Position numbers and translations under genes: made by a program | Notes under the pieces: model-generated | What the model saw: the letters and a program-made list of their open reading frames with translations, nothing else | Told to the model about the DNA's origin: nothing | Database searches by the model: none | From: Stephanodiscus triporus | Taxonomy: Eukaryota; Bacillariophyta; Thalassiosirophyceae; Thalassiosirales; Thalassiosiraceae | DNA length: 11,839 nucleotides | Reading direction: 5' to 3' | Assembly (NCBI GenBank): GCA_036939755.1 | Contig: JALLAZ010000872.1 | Span: 1-11,839, forward strand | In this document: in pieces, positions 1-6,430 of the stretch | Layout of the letters: the number at the start of each line of letters is the position of its first letter | How positions within the stretch are numbered: the stretch's first letter is position 1

Positions 1-42
<42 letters not shown>
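1..42. repeat. Poly-G tract at sequence edge
   Basis: Positions 1-42 are uninterrupted G, ending at the first A at 43. A pure 42-G run at the exact edge of a sequence is most simply a sequencing or assembly artefact (for example dark-cycle G calls or a G-tail), not genomic DNA. A genuine long G tract cannot be excluded from the sequence alone. Confidence 0.9.
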
Positions 43-43
<1 letters not shown>

Positions 44-142
44 GACAGCACGACAACGACGCACTCTCCCTTCAGCCCACAGACACGCACGCACCGCCGC
101 GGATTAAGAAGAAGAAGCATAACAACAACAACAAATATACGA

Positions 143-785
143 ATGGTTCGCAACCTCAGCAAGAGCTACCACCACCGCGACGATGACTGGAGGACCGTCT
201 ACGTGACAATCAGCACGGCGATGGCGAATGAGATCAGCACCACACCCACAACAACCTGCCAACTTCCAAGGGAAATAGTGTGGCGATTAGGCTGTTGGAG
301 TTCGGCACAAGGGGATCGACAACAAGGACGACGGCGACGTCGTCATCGGTGGTCCGGCGGGATCGTCATCATCGTCGTTGTCGATCGTCGGGTCCGGCGG
401 GATCGTTGTCGTCGTCGTTGTCGATCGTCTTCGAGACATACGACCAGGCGGTCACGAGCAGGTTGCAGACGGACGCTGCAAGGTGAAGGAGTTCTACGAC
501 GGCCTCGCCAAGTACATCTGCGTGTCATGGCCCAATTCTCTCACCAATTTTGAGGCCTCCACGTGCTCCTCCAACGCGGCCATGTGCTGCTGGCCCAAGG
601 ATCGTCAGGCGAACGACAACAATGGCAACAGCGCCACCCCCTATGACGAGAACTGCGTTAATGCACATCTTGGGTATGCCGCCAGTTGCATAGTAAACCT
701 GCTCTTCGTAGGCCACGAGGACTGTTCTGGGGTTGCACTTGCCATTGATTTTGAGGCGAAAGCCGCCTGTGAGGCATTCTTCTAG
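143..785 (+). pseudogene. Split cysteine-rich ORF with CCWPKDRQANDNNGN motif
   Basis: One ORF opens at ATG 143 after an A-rich leader (AACAACAACAACAAATATACGA) and runs to 553. A second, in another frame, runs through 378 to a TAG at 783-785. The frames join cleanly if one copy of the 40-bp duplication at 351-429 is removed, giving about 200 residues. The first half is Arg- and Thr-rich. Both duplicate copies encode a GGIV-type hydrophobic stretch ending in VVVDR. The second half contains CCWPKDRQANDNNGN followed by YDENC. From memory, that motif belongs to a cysteine-rich family common in diatom proteins, where the GN is normally followed by Cys; here it is Ser, and the family's usual continuation is absent. 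No domain of known function is recognised. It could be a broken gene, or a real gene with an assembly error at the duplication. Confidence 0.45.
351..429 (+). repeat. 40-bp tandem duplication inside coding sequence
   Basis: The block starting GGTCCGGCGGGATCGT at 351 recurs at 391. Both copies end in CGTCGTTGTCGATCGTC, with a few differences between them in the GTC/ATC triplet section. The period is 40 bp, not a multiple of three, so the second copy is read in a different frame from the first if translation starts at 143. The surrounding DNA is rich in CGT/CGTC triplets, which favours slippage. Confidence 0.85.
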
Positions 786-879
786 GGCAGCGCGTGACAC
801 CGATCGATGGGACAATGCTTGCGTGAGAGTGAGCAGTTCCTTGTGAAGATAAATCTAAGATTATAAAAAAGTTGTGAGC

Positions 880-885
880 TTTATT
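880..885 (-). promoter_or_regulatory. Possible polyadenylation signal AATAAA (minus strand)
   Basis: TTTATT on the plus strand reads AATAAA on the minus strand, about 120 bp beyond the stop codon of the minus-strand gene ending at 1005. It is the only such hexamer I noticed in the 219-bp gap 786-1004, which otherwise shows no gene. Algal polyadenylation signals are loose, so this is weak evidence. Confidence 0.25.
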
Positions 886-1004
886 TAGCCTCTACTCTTC
901 TTTTGCCGACTCACATTATAATCACGTAAATTTCCCGAGATACTCGTGTACAATGCCATGTCAACCTCTGGGATATTCTCAGGTTTTTTGTCAACAATCT
1001 TAAG

Positions 1005-2036
1005 TTACCACTTCTTTCCTTTGTATACGATTAGGGTTGATTTTGATTCATTGTTGGATGCCTCTCCGCACCATTTTAACACATGTCTATAGCAAGAAGA
1101 ATATTCAATTCCAATTTCATTTTGAACCAATTGGGCTGCAATCTTTGCTTTGGTATCTCCGCAATGAGACCCAGTTTTCAAGGGGGGCATGGCAACCAAC
1201 ACAAACCATTCTATTTTGCTTTCACCCTTCCTTTTCTTTGGCTTGCCAAGAGATGATGTGCCACCTAACTTGTGAAACAAACTAGCCGCCACCTCATCCG
1301 ATGGACGCACCCCAGTTTTCTCCTGAACACGGTCGGCAGTTGACTTGACCGCTCCTTCGTGTCCTGACTTGGCAAGCAAACCAGCCGCCTCCTCGTCCGA
1401 TGGATGCACCCCAGTTTTCTCCTGAACACGGTCCGCAATTGTCTTGACAGCTCCTTTGTGTCCTGACTTGGCAAGCAAACTAGCCGCCTCCTCGTCCGAT
1501 GGACGCAACCCAGTTTTCTCCTGAACACGGTCCGCAATTGTCTTGACAGCTCCTTCGTGTCCTGACTTGCCACCAGCCTCGCAAGGTGACAGATATATTT
1601 CCGACGCTCGTAACAGTTTGTTTTTGTGCAAAATGTCAGTTATCTTGGTGGCTCCAGTCTTGGTCTGGAGATCGTAAAGAAGAGATTCTTTTACGGATGT
1701 AAACGGAGGGAATATATCGTGTCTGGGTGCTTTTGTAAGATAAAGGAATGCACGAATCCATTCATGAAAGAAGGGAATTGCAAAGTTGCCTGCATGACCA
1801 ATATTCGATGAAATCTGCATACATGTGAACACCAGGCAAGTGTGTTCTCTCTCAGAATCATGAACGAGCATAGCAAAATGGCTGTCATCCATTCCATAAA
1901 AAGCTCGAAGGCTACTGAAGGCAGGTACTATCGTTGCAATCTCTTTATCTGTGAGATACTGAACAGACATTTTTTTTCTTTTCGATAAGCGCCAGTAGAG
2001 CCGTTCTTGGATCTTTTCCTTTGATCCATAAGGCAC
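1005..2036 (-). CDS. Repeat-bearing C-terminal part of large broken gene
   Basis: A 343-residue minus-strand ORF overlaps the end of the 1945-3747 ORF by 92 bp in another frame. Its first 20 or so residues are probably not real. Gene-like sequence begins at MSVQYLTDKE (ATG at 1970), directly after an A8 run. Removing one A would fuse it in frame to the upstream ORF, giving one protein of about 920 residues. Alternatively ATG 1970, in an A-rich context, starts a separate gene. A region of about 130 residues without a recognised domain is followed by three 33-residue repeats (1272-1568), a basic KPKKRKGESK stretch that could be a nuclear localisation signal, and a C-terminal segment rich in Cys, His and Lys ending in KGKKW. 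The repeats look helical and charged. The spacing of G, EKTG and PSDEE resembles repeats I loosely remember from diatom proteins of unknown function. No function is assigned. Confidence 0.6.
   Translation of the reverse strand: MPYGSKEKIQERLYWRLSKRKKMSVQYLTDKEIATIVPAFSSLRAFYGMDDSHFAMLVHDSEREHTCLVFTCMQISSNIGHAGNFAIPFFHEWIRAFLYLTKAPRHDIFPPFTSVKESLLYDLQTKTGATKITDILHKNKLLRASEIYLSPCEAGGKSGHEGAVKTIADRVQEKTGLRPSDEEAASLLAKSGHKGAVKTIADRVQEKTGVHPSDEEAAGLLAKSGHEGAVKSTADRVQEKTGVRPSDEVAASLFHKLGGTSSLGKPKKRKGESKIEWFVLVAMPPLKTGSHCGDTKAKIAAQLVQNEIGIEYSSCYRHVLKWCGEASNNESKSTLIVYKGKKW
1272..1568 (-). repeat. Three tandem 99-bp (33-residue) coding repeats
   Basis: Three in-frame units lie at 1568-1470, 1469-1371 and 1370-1272. 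Each starts KSGH(E/K)GAVK and carries ADRVQEKTG and PSDE. Only a handful of residues differ (L/V and R/H before P, T/S and I/T near the start, an altered end SLFH in the third). The DNA copies are nearly identical, so the array expanded recently or is being homogenised. All units are a multiple of three and free of stops, as expected for translated repeats. Confidence 0.93.
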
Positions 2037-3747
2037 TTCGGCTCAGCGCTTCCCCGAGTATTGGCATCGCAAACAACATTTCCTCATCGATCTTTGTGCT
2101 CCCAGATTGTTTGTTGAAATCCTCGGTCTGATTGTGACCGGCAACAACATTGGCTATGAAAGGGGGCACAGAATCTGATGACGTTGTTAGAGCAACCGAT
2201 AACAATCCCGTAACTGCCAATGATTGACACACTCTCTTTTTATCGCCACACATCCTCAAACCGGCACGAAGGACATCATCCTTCGTCATTTTTTTGACAG
2301 CGCGTAGTTTCATAGAATCGTCAACGACATTTTCATTCTCAGCTCGAGGCCATGTGTTTAGAAGAGAAGAGTTAGCCGTGGACATTCGAAGATCGCAACC
2401 AGGATCATCGAGACAAACTTTGATCTTTCCTCCTTCGAACAATTTCTCTGCAATGTCAAGTAGCTCGTTGGCTACACTTGGTTTAGCTCCGATCGATTTG
2501 TTGACAATGGATTCATGAAAATGAAGGAGGTTGGATGCAGCACCCGTGAGTTTGTTGGCGTTATTTGCCATCTGTGGAAGAAATTTGGGATCGTTGACAA
2601 CCACTTCGGAGGCGTTGTGGCGAGCTGTCGCCTCGTGATGATTGCGTCCGCGCTTGGGTGTGGGCGTGATCGTGGGAAGCAGGCCGTATCTTTGGATGTA
2701 ACTTTGCTTCCTCCCCTTGTCCAACTCCGCGTGTTCTCCGTCGCTCCTTTCCCCCGGCTCAATGTTCCCGCTTTTCTCACCGCTGCTGCAGCTGCTCATT
2801 GAGGAGACGATGTTCGCCTCGTCGTCCGTGTCGCTTAGGCTGTCAAAGCCCTCAGCTAACTCAACGGCGACATCGGCATCGACATTTTTGGAAGCCCATA
2901 TGTATGCCTGGAACACCCTCGGGTCGGACTCGACGTTGTTGTCCTCCCATGCCGTGCCGTCAATGATCTCGGAGAGTTTACTGCATGCATAATGTCGAAT
3001 TAATGTGTTGAAGGAGTTCTCGTCATCCGTGCATCGCACACGGACGGCATTATGTTGAAGGTCATTTTCGTTGTCGTTCCACGTTTTGGGATCAGGCAAC
3101 GAGTCTATCAGCTCGATCCAAGTGTTACCATCGTCATCCCTGACTACGTGCAATGCGACAACGTGCTCGCGGAAGAAATAGGTGGCGGCGATCTTCCGTC
3201 CCTTCAGCCTGTCCCTCTCCCTAGCGTTTTTCGACAAAAGAAGGGTTGATTTGAAGGCATGCAGATGATCATTGTCTAGAATGTTACCTCCGCACACACC
3301 GACAAATTGAGAGGTCAAAAGTAGACAAGCTCTGATAAGGTAATCGTTCACGTCCGAGGGTATTATGAAAGCGTCCCGCTCAAGGCGCAACTTGTTTCGA
3401 ATGGCGGGCATGATCGAGGCGTCGTGCTCTTCGATGACGTGATTGATGAGGCCATCGGGGATCCCGCCCGTCGATGCGCATCTGAAGTAACTCACACACA
3501 TCAACGGGGCGATGACCGTGCAGCCGTTGGTGGTCTGGGGATTCCGTCCCTGGAAGGTGTCGAGGAAGCGCACGTGAATTTTGTGATTGTCTCGCAGCGC
3601 AAGGTACTGCTCCCGGTAGAGCGATGCCATGGATTCCGACAATCCCGACATTATATTGAAAATGTGTTGCTGCTGCGAGCTCGAGGGGATTTGAATTTTT
3701 AATTTTCCTGCTCGGGCGACTTGGGGAACAAGTAGTAGCGTGTACAT
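1945..3747 (-). CDS. Large protein with cysteine-protease-like N-terminal domain
   Basis: A 600-residue ORF. ATG 3747 lies inside the tandem repeat upstream; an alternative start is ATG 3651 (MSGLSESMASLY). Residues about 45-290 form a conserved-looking domain with NGCTVIAPL (Cys76), IPSDVNDYLI, FVGVCGGNIL, a FFREHVVALH segment (His195 or His200), WIELIDSLP (Asp215) and DPRVFQAYIW. The Cys, His, Asp order is that of papain-like and OTU-type peptidases, the reverse of Ulp1. I have an impression of this domain from other diatom proteins, but no name. Residues about 300-600 are acidic and Ser-rich, then partly helical, with a PKRGR stretch that may be nuclear-targeting. The ORF ends shortly after EKKK, at the A8 run 1970-1977, where the frame moves into the ORF ending at 1005. 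Protease activity is inferred only. The gene is divergent from the Ulp1-like gene at 4120. Confidence 0.7.
   Translation of the reverse strand: MYTLLLVPQVARAGKLKIQIPSSSQQQHIFNIMSGLSESMASLYREQYLALRDNHKIHVRFLDTFQGRNPQTTNGCTVIAPLMCVSYFRCASTGGIPDGLINHVIEEHDASIMPAIRNKLRLERDAFIIPSDVNDYLIRACLLLTSQFVGVCGGNILDNDHLHAFKSTLLLSKNARERDRLKGRKIAATYFFREHVVALHVVRDDDGNTWIELIDSLPDPKTWNDNENDLQHNAVRVRCTDDENSFNTLIRHYACSKLSEIIDGTAWEDNNVESDPRVFQAYIWASKNVDADVAVELAEGFDSLSDTDDEANIVSSMSSCSSGEKSGNIEPGERSDGEHAELDKGRKQSYIQRYGLLPTITPTPKRGRNHHEATARHNASEVVVNDPKFLPQMANNANKLTGAASNLLHFHESIVNKSIGAKPSVANELLDIAEKLFEGGKIKVCLDDPGCDLRMSTANSSLLNTWPRAENENVVDDSMKLRAVKKMTKDDVLRAGLRMCGDKKRVCQSLAVTGLLSVALTTSSDSVPPFIANVVAGHNQTEDFNKQSGSTKIDEEMLFAMPILGEALSRSALWIKGKDPRTALLALIEKKKNVCSVSHR
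1970..1977 (-). other. A8 homopolymer frame break
   Basis: On the minus strand the run of eight A directly precedes TGTCTG. Seven A would keep the upstream EKKK codons in frame with MSVQYLTDKE. The break is therefore one surplus A: a sequencing indel, a true frameshift mutation, or a site of polymerase or ribosome slippage. Confidence 0.75.
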
Positions 3748-4068
3748 TTTTCTTCCCTAATTCCCCTGGTAGAACAAAAGTGGGGTTAGAATTAGTTAAT
3801 AGCACCGTACCTATTTAAAGGGACCTCCTCACATTAGAACAAGTAGCGTGTATTATTTCTTCCCTAATTCCCCTGGTAGAACAGGGGGGGGGGGTTAGAA
3901 TTAGTTAATAGCACCGTACCTATTTAAAGGGACCTCCTTGAATTAGAACAAGTAGCGTGCACATTTTCCTTCCCTGGTAGAGGACATACCCACCTTGAAT
4001 AAGCGGGGGATAAATTAGTAGTTACCAACACAGTACGATACCACGCCCCAGCAAGTAGCGTGTACATT
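3726..4068. promoter_or_regulatory. Tandem ~110-bp repeats forming a divergent promoter region
   Basis: Copy 1 is 3726-3836 and copy 2 is 3837-3945 (periods 111 and 109 bp). A shortened copy starts at 3946, and its first block recurs at 4052 (CAAGTAGCGTGTACATT). Each full copy has TTCCCTAATTCCCCTGGTAG, TTAGAATTAGTTAATAGCAC and CCTATTTAAAGGGACCTCCT. The TATTTAAA word (3812-3819 and 3921-3928) is TATA-like on both strands. The region lies between the minus gene starting at 3747 and the plus gene starting at 4120, so it is probably a shared promoter. Differences include a run of 11 G at 3884-3894. A run of 11 C follows at 4073-4083. ATG 3747 itself comes from a repeat copy. Confidence 0.8.
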
Positions 4069-4119
4069 ATTTCCCCCCCCCCCTGCACGCCCCGCCTCCA
4101 TCTCCACCACCACAACAAC

Positions 4120-4986
4120 ATGGAGGTCCCGACCGGCCTGGAAGCAAGGTTCATCGTTCAAGTGTGTAAAGTCGACGGATGCACCAAGAGGGCAACTCAT
4201 CACGCCTCTGGTGAATGTTGTCAGAAACATGGCGGACGATGTAAATGCAGTCAAGAAGGGTGCCTAAATTTCGCACATTGTAGAGGAGTTTGCGCGTCAC
4301 ACGGCGCTCCAAAATATAAAAGGAAAACATGCTCCGCCGAAGGTTGCATGAAGCAATCCGTGCAAAATGGGTACTGCGAGAAACACGGTGGCGCTGAAAA
4401 CTCAAAATTGTGCATCTTCGACAGCTGCAATCACGCAGTCCATTCAAAACAAATGTGCTACAAACACGCCAAGAGCACGTCAGACCCAGACGTGGCCGCG
4501 ACACATCAAGTGGCCGATCCGATGGACATATTTTTGAAGGCCGTGGAAATGAGGATGGGCGGGGGGACGGAGCCGGGGATGGAGGAGGAGAAAGATGTGG
4601 CAGTGGCAGCGGCGAGGGGGGATGAGGAGGATATAGAGGAGGAGGAGGACGACAGCACAGCATCGAACTTGTTGAGTAAACCCGGGAGTAACGAGTTCGG
4701 GGAGGGGGGGGACAGAGAGGTGTTGGAGGCAATGGTCGAGGGCGTCGAGGCGTCGGGCATGGGGGGAAGTGTGTCGGCAGCAAACCCCCCAGACATGGAG
4801 GGTGAGGCAAGGGATTCTACCATGGAGCTCATGTGTCCCCTCACGGACGAGGAAATGATGGTGGTCGAAAAAGCACAGGCCAAAGGCTCACCTTCTGAGA
4901 TACTTGCCAAACACGACGCCGACTCTGTCCAACGCTCGAGCATGTGGACGTTGCGTCCAAAAAAGTGGCTGGTAGAAGAGAGGTAA
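4120..4986 (+). CDS. Zinc-knuckle/acidic N-terminal part of Ulp1-like gene
   Basis: ATG 4120 begins MEVPTGLEARF after a CCACAACAAC leader; the frame is open further upstream through the C11 run. Four repeats of the form C-x4-C-x9-12-C-x2-H follow: C16/C21/C34/H37, C43/C48/C58/H61, C71/C76/C86/H89 and C98/C103/C113/H116, most with a G before the third ligand and KHG after it. This is the pattern often annotated 'WRKY19-like zinc finger' in diatoms and oomycetes, and it probably binds zinc and a nucleic acid or protein partner. A linker of about 130 residues rich in Glu, Asp, Gly and Met follows. The last 60 residues (LTDEEMMVVEKAQAKGSPSE, then SMWTLRPKKWL) are the entry to a Ulp1/SENP peptidase domain. 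The frame stops at 4984-4986, just where the catalytic domain continues in another frame at 4983. The gap is a surplus AG in a GAGAG stretch. Confidence 0.8.
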   Translation: MEVPTGLEARFIVQVCKVDGCTKRATHHASGECCQKHGGRCKCSQEGCLNFAHCRGVCASHGAPKYKRKTCSAEGCMKQSVQNGYCEKHGGAENSKLCIFDSCNHAVHSKQMCYKHAKSTSDPDVAATHQVADPMDIFLKAVEMRMGGGTEPGMEEEKDVAVAAARGDEEDIEEEEDDSTASNLLSKPGSNEFGEGGDREVLEAMVEGVEASGMGGSVSAANPPDMEGEARDSTMELMCPLTDEEMMVVEKAQAKGSPSEILAKHDADSVQRSSMWTLRPKKWLVEER

Positions 4987-5326
4987 TAAATTACTATTTC
5001 AAGAATTGCCTAGCAATACGCGACGAGAAGATATGCGCAGGGGACAAGGGCAGGAAACACTCGCACTTCTTCAGCACCTACTTCATCCAACATATGTTCG
5101 ACCAGGAGAACAAAGATCCGAAGGTGAAGGGGATTTACAATTACAAGATGGTCGAGAAATGGTCAAAGAAAGTGCCAGGGCAGAACAAATTTAACCTGAA
5201 GTACATTTTTTCCCAAACAACCTTAAAATAAAGCACTGGGCACTTGCCGTGATTTTCATGGAAGATAAGCAGATACGGTACTACGATTCATTGGCCAAAT
5301 CAGATAACATTGATAAGTCGGGAAAG

Positions 5327-5464
5327 TGTGAGCGCAAGGGATGTTAAGAGTCGGCGGTTCAGGGAAAAAATCTTTGCAACTTTCACGAAAAACAATTGTG
5401 TAAGCGCGAGGGATGCTTCCAGTTGGCAGTCGTTCAGGGAAAAGTAGGAGTTTGTGTTGCACAT
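5327..5464 (+). other. Two zinc knuckles inserted in the Ulp1 catalytic domain
   Basis: Between the catalytic Asp segment (YYDSLAKSDN) and the pre-Cys segment (EGSMEYVKDEY) lie two units, CERKGC...GKNLCNFH and CKREGCFQLAVVQGKVGVC followed by VAH. They share the C-x4-C...C-x2-H plan of the four N-terminal knuckles. The first has TAA (5345-5347) immediately after its second Cys. Standard Ulp1 domains have only a short loop here, so this is a domain insertion within the protease fold. Confidence 0.75.
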
Positions 5465-5588
5465 TTGAAGTTGGAGGGATCGATGGAATATGTGAAGGAT
5501 GAGTACAGGGCAAAGAATGATAAGGAGCTGGATGTCACGAAGTGGGAGCTGGTGTCGTGCGTGAAGGATACCCCTCGACAGAGGAATG

Positions 5589-5677
5589 ATGAGTTTGTAT
5601 TTCTTGGTGTGAGATTGAAATTGACTTGTCTCCCTAGTTTCGCATTCTTCATTCTGGCATTCTTTTTCTTAATTAAG
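5589..5677 (+). other. Probable intron with non-canonical donor
   Basis: The Ulp1 motif normally reads Q-x-N-G-x-D-C-G. The left part DTPRQRN ends at 5587 plus G5588. The right part GC-TAT-GAC-TGT starts at 5678, after a pyrimidine-rich stretch and AAG. Joining 5588 to 5678 gives N-G-Y-D-C-G in frame. The bases after 5588 are ATGAGT, one transition away from the good donor GTGAGT. A weaker GT donor at 5607 also keeps frame but adds six extra residues. Confidence 0.6.
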
Positions 5678-5930
5678 GCTATGACTGTGGTGTATTCACA
5701 TGCATGTTTGATGACTTTATCTCGAAGGACTGTCCGCTCCTTTTCAATCAGGATCACATTAATAAATGTCGGAAAAGAATCGCCTTGTCTATCATGAGAA
5801 ATTGTGCAATAGATGACTCTTACGTCCAAAATGTGTAATGACTAAATAATACAGTCTGTAACACTATGTTCTCTTCCTCTTCTCTAGTATGAATAGAGCG
5901 AGGGCATATTCCACCACCTCATTGGATTAC

Positions 5931-6430
5931 TCAGGCACGCTCTCCGCGAATGCGACGAGCGAGCTGGATATCCTTCGGCATGATCGTGACACGCTTGGCG
6001 TGGATCGCGCACAAGTTGGAGTCCTCGAAGAGACTGATGAGGTAGGCCTCACTTGCCTCCTGAAGTGCGAGGACTGCCGTGCTTTGGAAGCGGACGTCAC
6101 TTTTCATGTCTTGAGCGATCTCCCGGACGAGACGCTGGAACGGGAGCTTGCGAATGAGGAGGTTGGTTCCCTTTTGGTACCGACGGATCTCGCGGAGGGC
6201 GACGGTACCTGGGCGGTAGCGATGGGGCTTCCTCTTGGAAACCGCACTTGGGACGGACTTGCGTGCGGCCTTGGAATAGTAGACGGACGGCAAAGAATTG
6301 TTGTTGAGTTGCCAACCATGACTTATCAACAATAAAGAAAACACAACATACTGCTTACCTTTGTCGCAAGGTGCTTGCGGGGAGCCTTTCCTCCGGTGGA
6401 CTTGCATGCGGTTTGCTTCGTGCGAGCCAT
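5931..6430 (-). CDS. Histone H3 variant (two exons)
   Basis: Exon 1 is 6430-6359 (24 codons), exon 2 is 6269-5931, joined at codon boundary K23|A24. The product has 136 codons including Met, the exact length of core histone H3. It is a nucleosome core protein in the nucleus. Conserved blocks include [75 protein letters not shown] and RRIRGERA. Lysines 4, 9, 14, 18, 23, 27, 56 and 79 are kept. Unusual positions are Cys8 for Arg (TGC), His19 for Gln, residues 29-36 reading VPSAVSKR (Arg at position 36 instead of Lys), Gly57, Asn59, Met78, and T87-A-V-L90 where H3.1 has SAVM and H3.3 AAIG. The alpha-N and loop-1 regions have normal length, so it is not a typical CENP-A. The intron and the divergence suggest a replacement or specialised variant. 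Convergent with the Ulp1-like gene (92-bp gap). Confidence 0.95.
6270..6358 (-). other. Intron in histone H3 gene (89 bp)
   Basis: Donor G|GTAAGCAG after ACAAAG, acceptor TATTCCAAG|GCCGC, phase 0, with a TTGATAAGTCATG stretch inside. Splicing restores exactly the canonical TKAARKS junction, so the boundaries are certain at the base level. Confidence 0.95.

Larger units (their letters stand above)
4983..5838 (+). pseudogene. Ulp1/SENP (C48) catalytic domain, frame-broken
   Basis: This continues the gene starting at 4120. Segment one (4983-5211) reads VINYYFKNCLAIRDEKICAG, then SHFFSTYFIQ and FNLKYIF, typical of C48 peptidases. At the T6/C3 junction 5206-5214 one base appears to be missing. 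Segment two then reads KHWALAVIFMEDKQIRYYDS, with catalytic His at 5234-5236 and Asp at 5285-5287. It passes a TAA at 5345-5347 and continues through two extra zinc knuckles to EGSMEYVKDEY, TKWELVSC and DTPRQRN. After an intron (about 5589-5677) the last exon reads YDCGVFTCMFDDF, with catalytic Cys at 5686-5688, then FNQDHINKCRKRIALSIM, ending at TAA 5836-5838. The family cleaves SUMO or NEDD8 conjugates, and also occurs in some transposons. The triad is complete. Two frame breaks, one stop and a non-GT donor argue for a recent pseudogene; sequencing errors could explain part of this. Confidence 0.8.

Noticed and set aside
525..815. Minus-strand 96-residue reading frame opposite the CCWPKDRQANDNNGN ORF
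   Set aside because: It lies opposite the more convincing plus-strand motif and has no recognisable features; its Gly/Val-rich part is the complement of codons for that motif region.
4151..4810. Minus-strand 219-residue Pro-rich reading frame
   Set aside because: It is the antisense image of Gly/Glu-rich codons in the acidic linker of the zinc-knuckle gene.
960..5900. Terminal inverted repeats or target-site duplication around the two-protease unit
   Set aside because: I compared the flanks by eye and found no matching ends; mobility therefore remains only a hypothesis.
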